This document shows, piece by piece, positions 40,260 to 54,100 of a stretch of 64,000 bases of DNA (position 1 is its first letter; the number at the start of each line of letters is the position of its first letter). A program made the position numbers and the translations under genes. This DNA comes from Caenorhabditis elegans (lineage: Eukaryota > Nematoda > Chromadorea > Rhabditida > Rhabditidae), in the NCBI RefSeq assembly GCF_000002985.6, contig NC_003282.8:10788001-10852000 (forward strand). The letters run 5' to 3'. The notes beneath the pieces are model-generated. The model was not told the DNA's origin. It worked only from the letters and a program-made list of their open reading frames with translations, and did not search any database.

Positions 40260-41770
40260 AAACATCTGAATAAAAAAGGGAAAACTGCTGTAACTGGAAT
40301 CGTGTGGTGGATGATGTGAAAAGTGAAATTCGGGGAATAAGAATAACAACGAGAAATTGAATGATTCAAAATCAAAGGTACGATATTCAAATGACAGCTT
40401 AGCTTATCAGGTATCGAATTTTGTCAAGACTTTTTGTTTTAAATTGTTGGGCATGCTCGTTGGAGTGCGGCTAGCCAGAATTATCAAAATCCCGTAAAAT
40501 TTAAATACAACAATTTTCGTTATTTTGGAATATGAATTGCAATTTAAATTTCATACCATAACCAAAAGTGACACACTTTTTCCGATGTGAAAATTTGTAT
40601 ATTTTTGAATAAATAATACGGTATACATACAACGTAACCTATATATTGGTCAAAAATTGTGTCAATAGGAAAACTGAAAAGAAGATGGAAAAATTAGAAG
40701 CAAGAGAAAGTTCACTGACTATTTTTGAAATTAAACGCAAAAAAATCACTGTCCCCTTGATTCTCATGTGTTGTGTGTGTTTCTCTGAAAAAAAGAGTGG
40801 AATGGTGGGGGGCAAGAGGCGATAAGAATTGAGAGTAATTGTAAAGTTCTTCTCTCCCATTTTTTAGTGGTCGAAAGAGGGTCTAATTGCGCAAAATGAG
40901 AAAGTGAACGGCGAACCGAAAATGGCGCAACGGCTAGCTGATAGCTGCGAATAGATGAGGGGGAACAGTTTATTGCACGTGGAGTATTGAAAAATGATAC
41001 TGAAATCTAAAGTCATACTTTCAAACTATTTGAAAGCTTGTCAATAAATGTTAGATATGTTTTCTGATACACATCAGTACTCAGCGACAGTCAAGTTGCC
41101 AAAGTTTCGGCTATCAAAGATTGTCGGTTGCCGATTATTTTGAAAGACGGTAAACTTCAGCAATTGACGAATTTTTTGTTCGGCAACATCGGGGCTATAT
41201 TTTTCTCAACAACTTTCCAAAATGAGCGTTTAACAAAAAAAATATTTTTGACCAATTCCAAAACTTTGGCAACTTTGTGTCGTTGTCGGCCACAGTTGTC
41301 GGTTGCAGCTACTTTTAGAGTTCTGCAACTTTCCCAATGCGCATTTTGTTTGAATTACCTCAAGTTTTTTTTTACCATTCATGCTTTACATTAGGCCTGC
41401 TCAATTAATTCGGATGTCGACTCGGTATATTCCGAAGGCTTGATTCATTTAGAAAAAGTCTTAAGTGTCAGCCAATAGCCTCACAATCCTGGTGAAAACT
41501 TTTACAGATTTCAAAACATTTCTTTCCGAAAACATGATAACTATCCGATTTTAGAAGTTGAACCACTTTATTGCACTCCATTTAAAAATTGATTGAAACA
41601 ATTGAGTTGTGTGAACAATTAAACCTTTTTTGACTTTTTAAAACCATGAAACTGATATTATAAATACATGAGAAACAACTTTTTAGCCAAACAATGAGAA
41701 ATACTAATAAAAAGGAGAACTCGGAGGAAACCGGTCATTTGTAACTTAAGATCTACAAGTTTTGTATTAT
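40260..41770. other. Intergenic DNA between paired-domain and bestrophin genes
   Basis: It holds the likely promoter of the minus-strand paired-domain gene (purine-rich at 40740-40900). A patch at 41080-41320 has several degenerate copies of GTCGGTTGC and GGCAAC, suggesting an old dispersed repeat. The open frame across that patch shows no protein similarity I recognise. Confidence 0.4.
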
Positions 41771-41779
41771 GATGATGTT

Positions 41780-44378
41780 TTATGCATTTTTATTTTTATC
41801 CTTTTCCAGCATCTTTGACCTTTCCTCATCCTCTTCAATTACAATTGGGAGAACCTCGGCGGATAGTTTGTGCTGCTCTTCTGCCACGTCTAAAAACATC
41901 ATGAAATATTTTTAAAAAATACTAGTTTATTATTGTGGGCTAATAGTTGAATAAAACTATGTACATAGAAAGCAACTTACTCATTGATCCAAGTTTTCCA
42001 GTTGATGACTTTCGTTTTGGTGCTGTCATTTCCAGAGTTGAGAGGTTTATCTAAAATTTAATAACTACCGGTTTGTTAAATAAAACTAAATTGTTAGCTT
42101 ATCCATAATATCTCGAAGAATAACCAAAATATATCATATTTCTCAACAACTAAACTGATTTCATAATGAATCATCAAGTAATCATAACTTTTCCTCACCT
42201 CGCTCGGAGCCTGGGATTCAAAATAATGAAGAGAAGCCTGTGAAACAGAGTTTTGGAACATGTTACTGCGATGTCTGAAATTTATATGTTTCCTTCCCAA
42301 TCTCAAAACCCTCAATTTCTTACTGTTTCTTTGCAATTCTTCCTCTCAATTGATCAAACATCATGCTTCTTTTGCGAGATGCTAGACTGGCGCGGCTACC
42401 AAATGGTCGTTGGATCGAGATGACCGAGAATGTTTTTCGTGGAATCAAATTGTTGGTCGACTCGAAATCAAATAGATCGACGTCATCCATATGTGGCATC
42501 ATCATCACTTCTTCCTCGTCAACTTTTACACTGTAACATTGAATTCTTTGTTTTTTCAAACGCTCTGCAACATTCTCAATTTCCCCTCTCTTCATTACTT
42601 ACTCATAATTAGCAGCGGATCCAATTTGTGGATTTTTCGGAATCATTGCAGTTTCTACAGAATAGAGAGGCTCCACATCAGCACACCAAAATGCGTCTTT
42701 CTCCACTGATGGGGTTCGATTATAATTATCGTCAACGATACAAAGACCAATCTTTAAAAATTTGAGTTTTATTTTTTAAAATTTTTCAGTCAATGTTCCT
42801 CTCAAAATTAAAGGTTTTTTCATTATTATTATTGATTTTGCGGCTTCAATTTATTCAAAATCGTACCATCAAATTTCTATCCAGCAAGTAATTGCACTCA
42901 AAATCGTCGTCATCTTCTCCTAATGGATTTATCATACTCTCAGCCACTTTCATCCACCCGACTACAAAAATGAATTGAAGAATTGACATCACAAATGGAA
43001 CTGTTGGATAAAGCTGAAAGATATTATTTTATAGATCAAACTGTTTGAGTAGTTGATTTACAATGCTCGGCTGCTCGGGTTCCTTTCCATCAAGAAGTAC
43101 AGACTGGCGAGCAATTAGTGCCATGAAAAAGTAGGATCGCACAGCAAGGAAAACGACCTTAATATTTCTATGCTACTATTTTATTCAGAAAACTCCAAGT
43201 TCACCTGAGGATAAGCCAATGGAATTGGAACCCAATCATAATTACTCAAAAGTGCCAACATTTTGCGAAATTCAATGATATGCTTCCCAATCTCATTCAT
43301 CAATAAATCAGCTGCAATTTTTCCCTCTGCCCTGGCGTCAACTAGCAATCCAGTACTCCACTGAATTGGAACAAAATACTTTTGGAGCTTTCCACATTGC
43401 ACATTGTCCAACGCCTCTTTCTCGTGTTCGAGCATGAAACCTAACATAGTATTCGGTTGCAGAAGAGCCGAGACATTGAGAAAAACTACCTGCTGAGACA
43501 ATAGATTCCATGGTTGGAAATCGTTTTCGAACTTGAATTGAGCAATCTCGAAACACGAGAACTTGGGCGAGAACCATGTATCGAATAACATTACGACGAA
43601 TCATTCTTGTCCGATCATCGGTTCCTCTGATATAGTTGGCCACAGTAATAGCAGTACTAAAATTTTTTAAATTTTTTAAAACTCTATCCATGATCATTAG
43701 AACCAACTTTTCAACCCATCCAAGATTTGCGAAAATATCATTCCAACGCCGAACAATGATGGTTACAAAGAAACCAAGCATAAATGTCAGTGGAATAAAA
43801 TCCATATTTTGGTCGAAAAGTGCAGCGAAATTGTCCCATATTCTAAATTTGTAGGTGAGTTGATGATTTTAGTTGTAATTCCTACTTTCTTGTTTTTTCG
43901 CCAATTATCAAATTACTCCGATAGACTGAAGAAACTGTAATAAATGCGATGATGAACATGAACAGTTCCTGAAAGATAACATTATAATTGAACATCAGTC
44001 AAATAAATAGATTCATATAATAGAAATAAATAGAAATAGAAATAAATAAATAGATAGAATAAATAGAAATAAATTCATTTACAACTTTCTTTAACCTTAT
44101 CAATATTCTTTCTATTATCGTTAATTTTGAAATTAAACAAACTTTGAGAAGATACTTCCAAATTGAGCCTTTCCATCGCAATTGAAGACGGAGAAATGAG
44201 AAAATTGAAGCGGAAGAAACATCCAAGTTGTAGTTGACTGTCATGACTCTAGGATAGATTAAATAAATAGTTTATTGTAAGAAAGTTTCTGACAGTTAGT
44301 TCTAAAAATCATTATAGAAAAGATTAAAAGAAATAATTTGATTTACGACACAGTTGGAGCAAGAGCAGGCATAAACAT
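41780..44378 (-). CDS. Bestrophin family anion channel
   Basis: Calcium-activated, chloride-conducting pentameric channel subunit, 554 residues. Twelve exons on the minus strand join in frame: 44378-44347, 44248-44143, 43968-43886, 43842-43490, 43440-43205, 43157-43062, 43013-42867, 42751-42603, 42530-42324, 42274-42199, 42050-41981, 41889-41780. Family marks are [15 protein letters not shown] near residue 40, the second transmembrane region ([19 protein letters not shown]), [26 protein letters not shown], and the calcium-clasp acidic cluster GEDDDDFE at residues 334-341 after [12 protein letters not shown]. The cytoplasmic C-terminal 150 residues are unique, charged and partly acidic, as usual in worm paralogues. 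The first intron donor after LLK is GTTTGT, weak but phase-correct. C. elegans has over twenty best genes; I cannot name this one. Confidence 0.93.
43995..44085. repeat. Simple AAATAG/AAATA repeat
   Basis: Repeated AAATAGAAATAAATA units fill part of the second intron of the bestrophin gene. No function is apparent. Confidence 0.6.
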
Positions 44379-44399
44379 TTTAGAGAGTAGTGAGAAATA

Positions 44400-46330
44400 G
44401 AGTGATCATGGTTTTGAAACGATAGTTTATAAGTAATCTAACAATTCTAATCTATAAAAAACGTTTACAGAAGCTAGAAATTTTAAATGATCGAGGCGTG
44501 ACAAAGGCATCTCTCAACCGCCTCTACATGATCTACACTTTATTAATATATTTTCACTAAATATTTTTTTGTAATTTTTCTCATTTTTATTCCAATTTTT
44601 ACTATTTAAATGGGAGGCGATTTACGGGTGGCGGAGATGCTCAATGCTGTTTTCAGTTTTTAAATCTTGAATATAAAACAAAAATAGGTGATTTTTGAAC
44701 AGTCATATTCCAAAAAAATCTGTTGGACATAAGAAACATGAAAATGTGTGTGACAAGATGGGAAAATGTGCAAAAATGACAAGAGCGTCAGTGTTCGAAT
44801 GGATCGGAAAAAGGGACAGAAATGAAACGAAATGGCATGTTGTTTCTGTACGAATGGGACAGAATGGACGCGATGAGGACAGAAAGAGGTGTGCGAAGAG
44901 AGGGGACATAACACTGTTTTGTGGCTCTGCGTCTCGTTTAAAAGCATTCCAATAATTGAACCACTGGACAGTGACAAGAAGCTTCTTCCTTCGTTTTTTT
45001 TTTGCAGGAAGTAGACATAAATAGATCAAAGAATCAATAATGCATTTGAGAGAACTATGACATAACTATATATAATTATTTTCAAAAAAAAAACTTATGA
45101 ACAAAATATTTTCTTGGTTCGTTAATTTCTCCAAAAATTATATCCGAAGTCGGTAATCTTCATTTTCGATAATTTTATGTGATTTGGCATTAAAATAACC
45201 TTAACTCGAATTTTTGCATTTTTGCCCTACTAAAATTATTGAAACAGTAAATATAAAATTGACAGAAAATGTTATATTTTTGGTACAAACTAACTGCTAT
45301 TCATAATTTTTTGAAAAGTTTTACAATGCTATTTATTGTTACGCATTTTAGAACATAAGGCTAATTTAAATAATTTCCTCATTGACACGCCGCCATGGCT
45401 TTACTTCAAATTTCAGAAGCACAGAAAAAAAGTTAAACCAGGCTGGAAAGAAATTTATAAACCAATTTAGGTTATCTATTCCAAAATTGTGATCAAAACT
45501 TTATAAGTGTTCTGACAGCAATATGAGCCACATGAACATCTATGGTGCATCGTGCAGGAATTCTAGAGAAGATTTTACGGTATTATTTATCTTTACAGTT
45601 TTAGAGATATTCTTCAATTTTTATATCAAACTCATCATTAAACTAGATACTTTAAAATAAATTTAAATAAACTATAGTATAATAGTTCAAAAGTTTACTC
45701 TAGACTGAGAGTTTTGCCGACCATCATCAATGAAGTAATAGACTTTAGTCCTAGACTATCAAAACTGTTACTTGAAATAAAGTTTAAAGAAATGACGAAT
45801 AAAAACCGCCGGTTGATCAATTTCAAATGAAACTATTCCCAACTCAATAAAACTATGAGCCTATTTGTCAGTAACAATCAGAGATCACAGAAAGGCGAGA
45901 AGAGTGCGCAATTGTCTGATGGGAAGAGAGTGGAGCCGTCGTCAACAGATTAGTGGCAACAAATCACAATGCAAACATCTCCTTCTCGCGAAATGTGGAA
46001 GAAACAAACAATTCGAACACTTTCTTTAATTATTAACCTTCACAGTTAGTTGAGTTCTGTAGAGCGCATTTATAATTATTTGAGATTCAAAATAATACCA
46101 ATATAAGGGTCGATCAACAGTATGAATACTCCGGGGTTTGATTGAGAATTTTATGATTCACAATTTTAATGTGTATCCAAAACATAACGAGGTTTTGGAT
46201 CTTTCATGGAACTGTAAGGTTGGAATAAAATTGAATTCAGAAAAATTCTCATCCTCAAACGTCCTGCACATCAATAAAATTGTGTGTTTCCAGTTGTTTT
46301 ATCTACCATAATATTTTAAAGATCTGTATA
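44400..46330. other. Intergenic DNA upstream of the bestrophin gene
   Basis: A purine-rich, GC-richer stretch at 44690-44960 with repeated GACAGAA/GGGACA words may be promoter-proximal DNA. The remainder to 46330 is AT-rich with no gene, tRNA or repeat that I can support. Confidence 0.4.
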
Positions 46331-46344
46331 TATAATATTTTTGG

Positions 46345-47130
46345 ACAAAGGAAACATTTTACATGGTGATGGAATTGGCATCCAATGGAGCATTAGACAG
46401 CTTCCTCAAGAAGAACGAACAGAACCTGGATAAGAAGAATGAAATGATCTTGCAAGCAGCGTGGGGGCTAGAGTACTTGCACGGGGTACCTGTGATCCAT
46501 AGTGATATCGCCGCAAGGAAATACTTGTATGGAGACGGACGAGTCAAGATCTCCGACTTTGGTTTGACTCGGAAAGGAGACTCCTACCAGGTAAGGGAAT
46601 TTAGATTTTTCACCCTTTTATATCACAAACTTACAGGCTGATCTCAAGAAAAAGGCACCAATTCGCTGGCTGGCTCTGGAAGTGCTCCATGGAGGACCCT
46701 ACATTTCAAAGAACGACATCTGGGTTTATGCAGTCATGTCATGGAAATCTACAACAATTGAATCGAGCCTTATCCAGGGATGATGGTCGCCCAAGTCGCC
46801 GCAAAAGTTGTCGAGGGATACCGCATGGATCTTCCGCAAGATCTCAACCCAGATATCAAAACTCTGATTGTAAGTTCCTACTGTAATATCTCATAATAAT
46901 TTATCCGTTTTCAGGGAAAGTGCTGGGGAGAGAACGTTTTGGAGCGCCCATCAATGGCGGAGATTGCTTCGGAATTCCAGCGTTGCACTACCATCCCAAG
47001 ACCTGATTTTGCTGCAATTGAGTCTCAGATCAAAAGAGAAATGCCGAGCATGAACAACATGACCAGCAAATCGTACAAGAACAAGCCAAAGAATGGGAAA
47101 GGAGCACCACGTCTTCCAAAAGGAATGTGA
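46345..47130 (+). pseudogene. Truncated FER-like non-receptor tyrosine kinase
   Basis: The C-terminal two thirds of a tyrosine kinase domain of the FER/SPE-8 type that is expanded in nematodes. The first recognisable residues are FYMVMELASNGALDS (hinge and helix D). SH2 domain, glycine loop and catalytic lysine are absent. The catalytic loop reads VIHSDIAARKYLYG: HRD has become HSD and the metal-binding Asn is Lys. DFG is intact. Exon 2 begins near 46638 (KKAPIRWLALEVL). At about 46735-46765 an insertion shifts the frame, and an AAT-TGA stop sits where an NNGIEPYPG-type segment is expected. The reading frame resumes after it (VAQVAAKVVEGYRMDLPQ). The last exon runs from about 46915 (GKCWGENVLERPSMAEI) to the stop at 47128. 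Ancestral intron positions are kept, so it is a duplicated rather than retroposed copy. Confidence 0.8.
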
Positions 47131-47154
47131 AGAATTGCACTATTGAGATTGTCG

Positions 47155-47320
47155 TATTACGGGACCATGAGATCATGAGAATGCCTATTTACTGGCGCGA
47201 AAATATTGGCAGGCCGCGGCAGCGAGAGAGCGTGTGGCGAAGAGAGACGCAGGTCCCTTCGCTACAAGATATTTGCCGCCAGAAAAGTAGGCATTCTCAT
47301 GAACTCAGGGTCCCGTAATA
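47155..47320. mobile_element. Palindromic MITE, Tc1/mariner-like ends
   Basis: A 166-bp element whose two halves are imperfect reverse complements over about 60 bp per arm. It begins TATTACGGGACC and ends GGTCCCGTAATA; inside these, CATGAGAATGCCT pairs with AGGCATTCTCATG. TA at both ends would fit a TA target duplication. There is no coding capacity. It lies 25 bp past the stop of the kinase pseudogene. Confidence 0.75.
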
Positions 47321-47339
47321 TGAATAAACTCGTTTATTA

Positions 47340-48110
47340 AAAATGTTTTTGTAAATACATAGTTTTTATAAAATGCAATTTTTCCGAACGTTGTTCTCAC
47401 ATTAAACGGAACAACTTGACGACACTAGTAGCTTTACCGCCTCTCGCTAGGAAAATGCTCCAAGGACGAACAGTTTTTCGTACAATTAACGAAGCTACAA
47501 ATAGAGAGTATACGGTATTTTTCTACTTTTTTGATTTTAAACTACAGTACTCTTAAAGACTCATATCTTTTTGCATTCAACAAAAAATGACGTTTCCAGA
47601 CCTGACGACTCCTACAGTACCCACTGAAGGTAAATAAAACTTTCAAATATTTTAGTGATAAATAATTATTGAAGTTCTGTATTCTGACTAAAGACATACA
47701 GAAAAGCCATGAGACGGTGAGCCAGAAAAGGTTTCAAACCCAATCCTGAAAAAGAAATTTAGTAATTGTCCCCTTTGTAGACAAACGTCTGTTATTGCCA
47801 GCTGGGCGTTCAAAACTAACCAGAAAAAGAAAAAGATATGGTTTATTTTATAAATTTCGGGATGGGAATGAATTAGAAGACTGTGGAAAGAAATGTTTCT
47901 TGGAATCAACAAAACATTAGTGAACTGGGAATTCGAACATGACATGGCTAAACAACACGGGTATACTATTGTTTCACAACAATTGATGAGGGGCGTATTT
48001 TGACTTTTGGCGATAAATTCTAGAAATGACTAACAAAAGGGAATCCTTCCAAGAATATGACAAACATATAATTAATATAAAGCTGGGGAAACATTGTCGA
48101 GCTTGAAGTG
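47340..48110. other. Intergenic DNA with dispersed-repeat remnants
   Basis: At 47540-47640, words such as CTACAGTACTC and GACCTGACGACTCCTACAGTACCC resemble a common worm dispersed repeat and loosely match the edge of the intronic foldback near 50390. No gene is seen. An open frame on the minus strand at 47688-47945 has neither splice context nor similarity. Confidence 0.35.
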
Positions 48111-48114
48111 ATAT

Positions 48115-51100
48115 TTAGATTGTGACCGGATCACCCGTGATTTTTTCAAGAAACTGAGCAAGTAGTCGAATCGACATCACTTTTACTTCGCATTCTAGCA
48201 TGCATTGAACTATAGCAGACTCTGGTTTGTGATCTGAAAAAGTTAATATTAGAGGCAAAAATCGTTCAAAAAATGGCCTACTTTGGGTCAAGAAAATAGC
48301 GTGTTTTGCGCCAACATGCTTAGTGACTCCTGCAATGCAATTCGCCAGACCCTGCAAATTGTTTTTCCTTGTAGTACAGTTCCACTGTTAACTTATATCT
48401 TACCGAGCCTGTGGCGCCTCTGTCACAAAAATGAAGTGGTAGTACCTCGACCAATGGTGGATGACATCTGATAAAATCATTAAAAGTTTGGAAGTACTTG
48501 TGCATGCTCTTGTTCTTAATGTTCTTCATATTCTCAAAAGCCATATTGTGAAGATAAATAGTTGATTGGACACGTGGCCAGTTGGGCTTCATTAATTTCT
48601 TCAGGTTGTGCATTTCAGTGAACAATGAATTCAGTTCATTCATTTTCATATTGTCCGTACCCAACTCTGGATCGATTAAGATGCATAAGCTCTCCACATC
48701 ATGATCGATTAGTGGCCTCACTGAAAATGAGTTAATAATTAATCAGCGGTGAAAATTCAGTGGTTTCTCTTTTAGTATTGCATGCAATACTATTTTTCAA
48801 TCAAGCATTCTGGGTGAGCCAAATGTATGAACTTTATAGAGGATTCAATATTAATTGTTAAAATATGGTATTAGTTCTAATTATATGTTCTCTTTTTATT
48901 AATGAGCAGAAAAATCTATGACTTACAGGTGGTCATCCACCCATTTCCTGCTGGCATTGATTGATTAAAGAAGTTATTTCCATTCCGACCGTGTCCCATG
49001 TTATAATTATGACCTCCGCGATTATTGAAGTTTCCTCTTCCACGTCCACGTGGATTGAATCCAAATTGGAATGGAGGCCTTTGATGGTTGAAATTCGGAT
49101 TGTATTGCTGATTTGGACGGAATGACTGAAATTTCTTAGATAATTAATAAAAATGATTAAGAAAAACATGATTATTTAAAAAATATTCCTACTAGAAATC
49201 AGTTTTAAAACAGATTGGCCATGTCCTTTGATTTTTTGAAAAATAATTGTTCACCTGAGAGGGACCTGAATAATTATTTCCAGGACGATTTAGATTTGAA
49301 ATTCCAGGAGGAGCTACTGGCGGTTGTATTTTTTTCTGAGACGGATGAGGTGGAGGTGAAAGTATAATCACTGAAGATGATGAGGTTGATGGTAAGTTTT
49401 TCCGCTCCCGGCTCTCGTCATCACTAGCCCACTCTCCATCTTCTTTATCAATCGAAGGAGATGCCGTTGGCTTCTTTTTCATCAAATTGTCCCAAGACTG
49501 TTTCACTTGTTCATCAGAAATGACTGATCCAACTGAGTCATGATCTTTCGGCTTTTTCGGCGACTTTTTTGGTGCAATCGTATTTTCCATACTTGAATTC
49601 GGACGTTCTCCATGATAGGTCTCATAACCAGCTTTCTGGAAAATACATTTTAACTAAAAACTATAGGCGACTACCAACCGATTCAGTGGGAACAATCACA
49701 CATTTTTGTTTTTGATTCTGATTTTGGGTGAGGAAAGTCTTCGGTATGTACTCTTCCACATCTGCCATTCGAGTGATTTCCGGACTTGGTGAGCGAATTT
49801 GTTCTGGTTCTTCTACACGAGAATTAACGGGAGCTGGATCAGATTCTCTTCGTCCTATAGAAATTCCTTCTGGACCAAATGTGGCAAGAGATAACGCAGG
49901 AAACAATCCAGCAACAGACGACATTTCAAAAGGATTCGAGTTAGGTTCCGACATCTGCATATCATGATAACTATAACTTTTAACTTTATCCTCGATTTCT
50001 TTTCCATGTGCACGTAGTTTTCCATGAAACTGAGCAGTTAACCGTTTCTTCATTTCTTCGTCAGGCGATATTTTTGGAAGAGGAATATTATCAAAACGAT
50101 CATCAATATCTTTCGGACGGTCATCGCGATCTTTCGGTGCACTGGTTCTGAAAAAACGTCTATAATAAATTCGTTTCAGACGCATAATCTTGACATTTTT
50201 TACCATCCCAGTGTCGACACAACAAATCTATGTTAAATTGTTAAATGCAAAAAGTTGTGCGCATTTAAAAACTACTGTAATTTCAAATTTTCGTTGCAAC
50301 GAAATTTTCAGTTTTTTCGTTAATTTATTTAGTTTGAATTACAATAGTTTTTGAAAGACGCTCACATATTTGAACCAGAATATTGTCGTGTCGAGACCGG
50401 ATACTGTATTTTCCGCCGTTAAAATTGCAAAATTTCGCGTATGGCTAATAATATTTAGTTATCCAATTACCTATAGTCAACGTCTTGGGAACATCCTGCT
50501 TTTGTAGATTCATCGATAACCTTTTCAACATTATCATCATCGTCTTCTATTAGTACATTCGTATTTGCCGTTGATTTTGGTTTGCTCAGCGAAAACTTGA
50601 TTTGAGAACTTTGTGGAGCTGAATCGGTATTCAATTCTGGCAAGGAAGTGGTGGTTACAATTGGATTCATTTTTTCTTTTTTCTGCAGCAACTCCATCAG
50701 TGAGACCGAGTTTTTTAGAGATTCCAAACTAGATTGCAATCTGAAATGAAAATACATTATTTTATGATTAACAAAAAAAATTATAACTCACAATGTTGGC
50801 TGAGATGGAGTGAAAACCATTCTCAAAATATCATTTTCTTCTTCCTGTGGTGCAGGTTTTACTTCCTTGCTCGGCTCTATTTCAATTATAGAGTCATCTT
50901 CATCATTGGTTTCAATATCCATTTCAGCTTCCCCTATTTCTTCTAAAGAAAGTAAAGTAGTCGAGGTTGCTTCTGCAGAAACTGGACCAGCAATGACAGT
51001 CGTGGTTGAAATGGTAGTAGGTGGTGGAGCCGGTAACGGAGGTGGAGGTATACTGAAGTTGGGCTTTAATGGAACCTTCGGCTCGATTGATTGAAGATCG

Positions 51101-54100
51101 TTTGGAGGTCGAATGATTGGTACGGGAACGCGCGGAGGAAGTTGATTTAAAGAAACACCGGGGGGAGGTGGAGGATAAATTGAAGGAAGGATAAAGCTTG
51201 AAGGCGGACCATTGAAACGAGGCACTGGTTGTGGTGAAGAAAATGGTCCAGCAGAAGGAAGTGCCGAACGAGGAGAATGCAATACTGGTGGAGGACGGTT
51301 GAACTGAGTCGGAGAACCAGGAATATTCGTCGAAATACTCGCAGAATGAGGAATTCTCTTAAGAAACATTATCAGAATACATTTTTTATTTAGTTATGTG
51401 CCTCAATTTTCTAATTGTTTTCAATGAATATAACTATATTAAAAACACTACGCTAAATTATAATAAGCGAAAGCTATTACGAATGCGTCTGAAGATGCAA
51501 ATTTTTGTCATATCTTATGGGTTCTCGTCACGCTGTCAACGAGTTGCAATTACTCGATACCTGCGTGGCGAGACCCGTGCGCGTTAGAACTGGCGAAAAT
51601 TCTCATTTTAAGACGTCTACGTAAGAATAAAACTTCAAGATTTTTGAAGGATTATTATTTGTAAACACTTTCAGGAGCGAAGTAGCTGTTTTCCGGTTAG
51701 ATTTTATTTTCGATTGCAGCTCGTTTGAAATTTTGAAATTGCTAAAAATATCGGTTTTTAAATTTAGATGTATGTTGTTAAAAATTAATATTTATGAAAC
51801 GTATTGGTTTAGTGTAAGATGAGTTAGCTATAAACCTAAATGTTTTAATTAAAAAGTTATTTTCCAGAAGAAACCATGGTTTTTTTTATATTATGACAGG
51901 GGCAAACAACTCAAAAAATTTATTAATGACACAAATTGTAACTCGTAAGTAGTTTTGTAAAATCAGACTACGCTAATCGCATTTTGTTCTTAGAAGCATC
52001 GGTGTATCGATTTTGATGCTCACCTTGGGATCATAAAGCTGTGGTGACTGTGAGGATTCCCTTTCAACACTTTCTCTTTGGGCATTAGTTCGAGAAATTG
52101 CTTGTTTAAATACATCGTCAGTTCCTTGGTTTTCTATATCAGTCTTTCCCAATTGAAGTTGTACAACTTCATCTTGTCCTTGCTGTCTTTTTTCAATCTC
52201 CTCCTGTTTCCTCATCTCATCGAATGACAAAATTGAATGATCGTGGTGTGGGACAGTATCATTAGTGAATTCCTTGACGAAACATAGCTGCTTCCTCTCA
52301 TTTCCAGTACTATCTTCGTCGTTCCATCTAACTTTAAGATTTCTTGGTTTGCAGCCAACTGTTCGTAGAATTCCCTTAGGAACCACTTTATCTCCTCTCG
52401 GTGTTCTGAAAACAGGTGCAACATAATCCGGAGAGTATCCAGTGTATTGTTCATCTTCTTCTTTATCATCTTCCGAATCTTCGTCCAGATTTTCAATGAA
52501 GTTAACTGGTGCATATCCTAACGTTGCTCTGGAAATATTCTACTTATTATCTGAACATTTTCAAAAATATCTTGGAATTAATTGAGACTATAACTCAAGT
52601 TCTTCACATTTTTATTTAAATTTTAGAATTTCAGGTTTCCCAGCACTCACGTTTTTTCAAACTCATTAGCCAATGTCCATTGAGGAGAAAACATGAATGA
52701 TTCTTGACAACAAAAATACAAGCTTTGAACATTCTCATTTGATGGCATCCGGTAAACAATAACATGAAGAGAGCTTTCTTGATATGGAAGTCCGAATTCT
52801 GTAGCAATATTGCCTGATGGTATATAAAAAGTCGTCCACGGATATTGGGCATTTACCAGAATCTTAAGTTTATCCAATACTAATAATTATCAATTATTAA
52901 TATTGATGATACTTACACATTTTTCATCTCGAAGCACGTTCACAAATTCTTTATGTTGTCTTGGGAACTGAAGAACATAATGTGTAGCCATTCCATATTC
53001 GTAAATGAAAACAGCCTCCGACGTGAGAAGTTTACCGAAATATTCAGGAGATCTTAATGCAAGAAGCTCTGGGAATGTATTGAGATCATTGATGCTGTAG
53101 ATAGTTGGGGTTGCTTTCGTGCAATTTCTGAACATTAATTCACTTTCGTTAAAGCTTTCTTAGATTACACTTACAAAATTGATGGCACCGTTTTTGATAT
53201 GTACGGTTTGAACAAAGTCCCTTCGATCTCTGAATTAAGAACCAGAGTATGCTTGCATTCCTCCGTTTTTCGGAAGTTGAGAAAGGTTCGGTTGCTGAAA
53301 TTTTAAAACTATAATTGGAAAATTATGACCACAATTTTAGTTATTCAAAATACCTGCTGAATCCAGTTACTTACATTTTATTAAAAGCCTTCTGGCTGTT
53401 TGGAAGGGCGTTCTCTTGTAACTCGTAAGTGATAATCGCATGTGGCAAGATCATGGCCGGAATCTTATAGACATCAGTCATGTTCGGCAAATACTCGTAG
53501 TAATAGACACCCGCTAGAGAATGCTCCTGAAATTCGAATTTTATTAAAGCAAATCATAAAATCAATTCAGGTGTAACGCTAATAGGGCTACAATGATTGA
53601 AATTAACTGTTATTTATTCGATTTATGGACTATAAATTATGAATAAATACTATAAAACAGATTTTTAACCATCTCTAACCGGGATTAATTAGAATAGACC
53701 TCAAACAATTTTTAAAAAAATCAGATTGTACTTAATTGCCAAAACTTACAAGTATGAAACGGTGAAATTTAGCAGAGTTGGTTTCCGTTTTCATCATTAC
53801 ATGGCAATTATGTTTTTTTGATTTTGACGGAGCTACTTGTCCCGAGGACAATGGAACCTCGTGTCGCTTTCCAGCATTTGTGACTCGGAATACCATAACT
53901 TTGATAGGAACATTTCGGTATAGAAAACGTCCAGCAAACGCAGTAGCAGGAGATGGATAAAGTAAAACTCCTTGTCGTGGATCTCCAATATCACTAATTC
54001 CATCACTGTTCACACAAAGTCCGTTCTCCGTGATTTTTTGAATTTCTTCATCATCGTAAACAATACGATACATGAGCAACTCTTTCTCTACTGTGTGCTT

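Noticed and set aside
43650-43690. Possible intron in bestrophin exon 4 (GTTTTAAA...TTTTAG)
   Set aside because: It would be only about 26 nt, below the worm minimum, and removing it breaks the frame that reads on into conserved bestrophin sequence.
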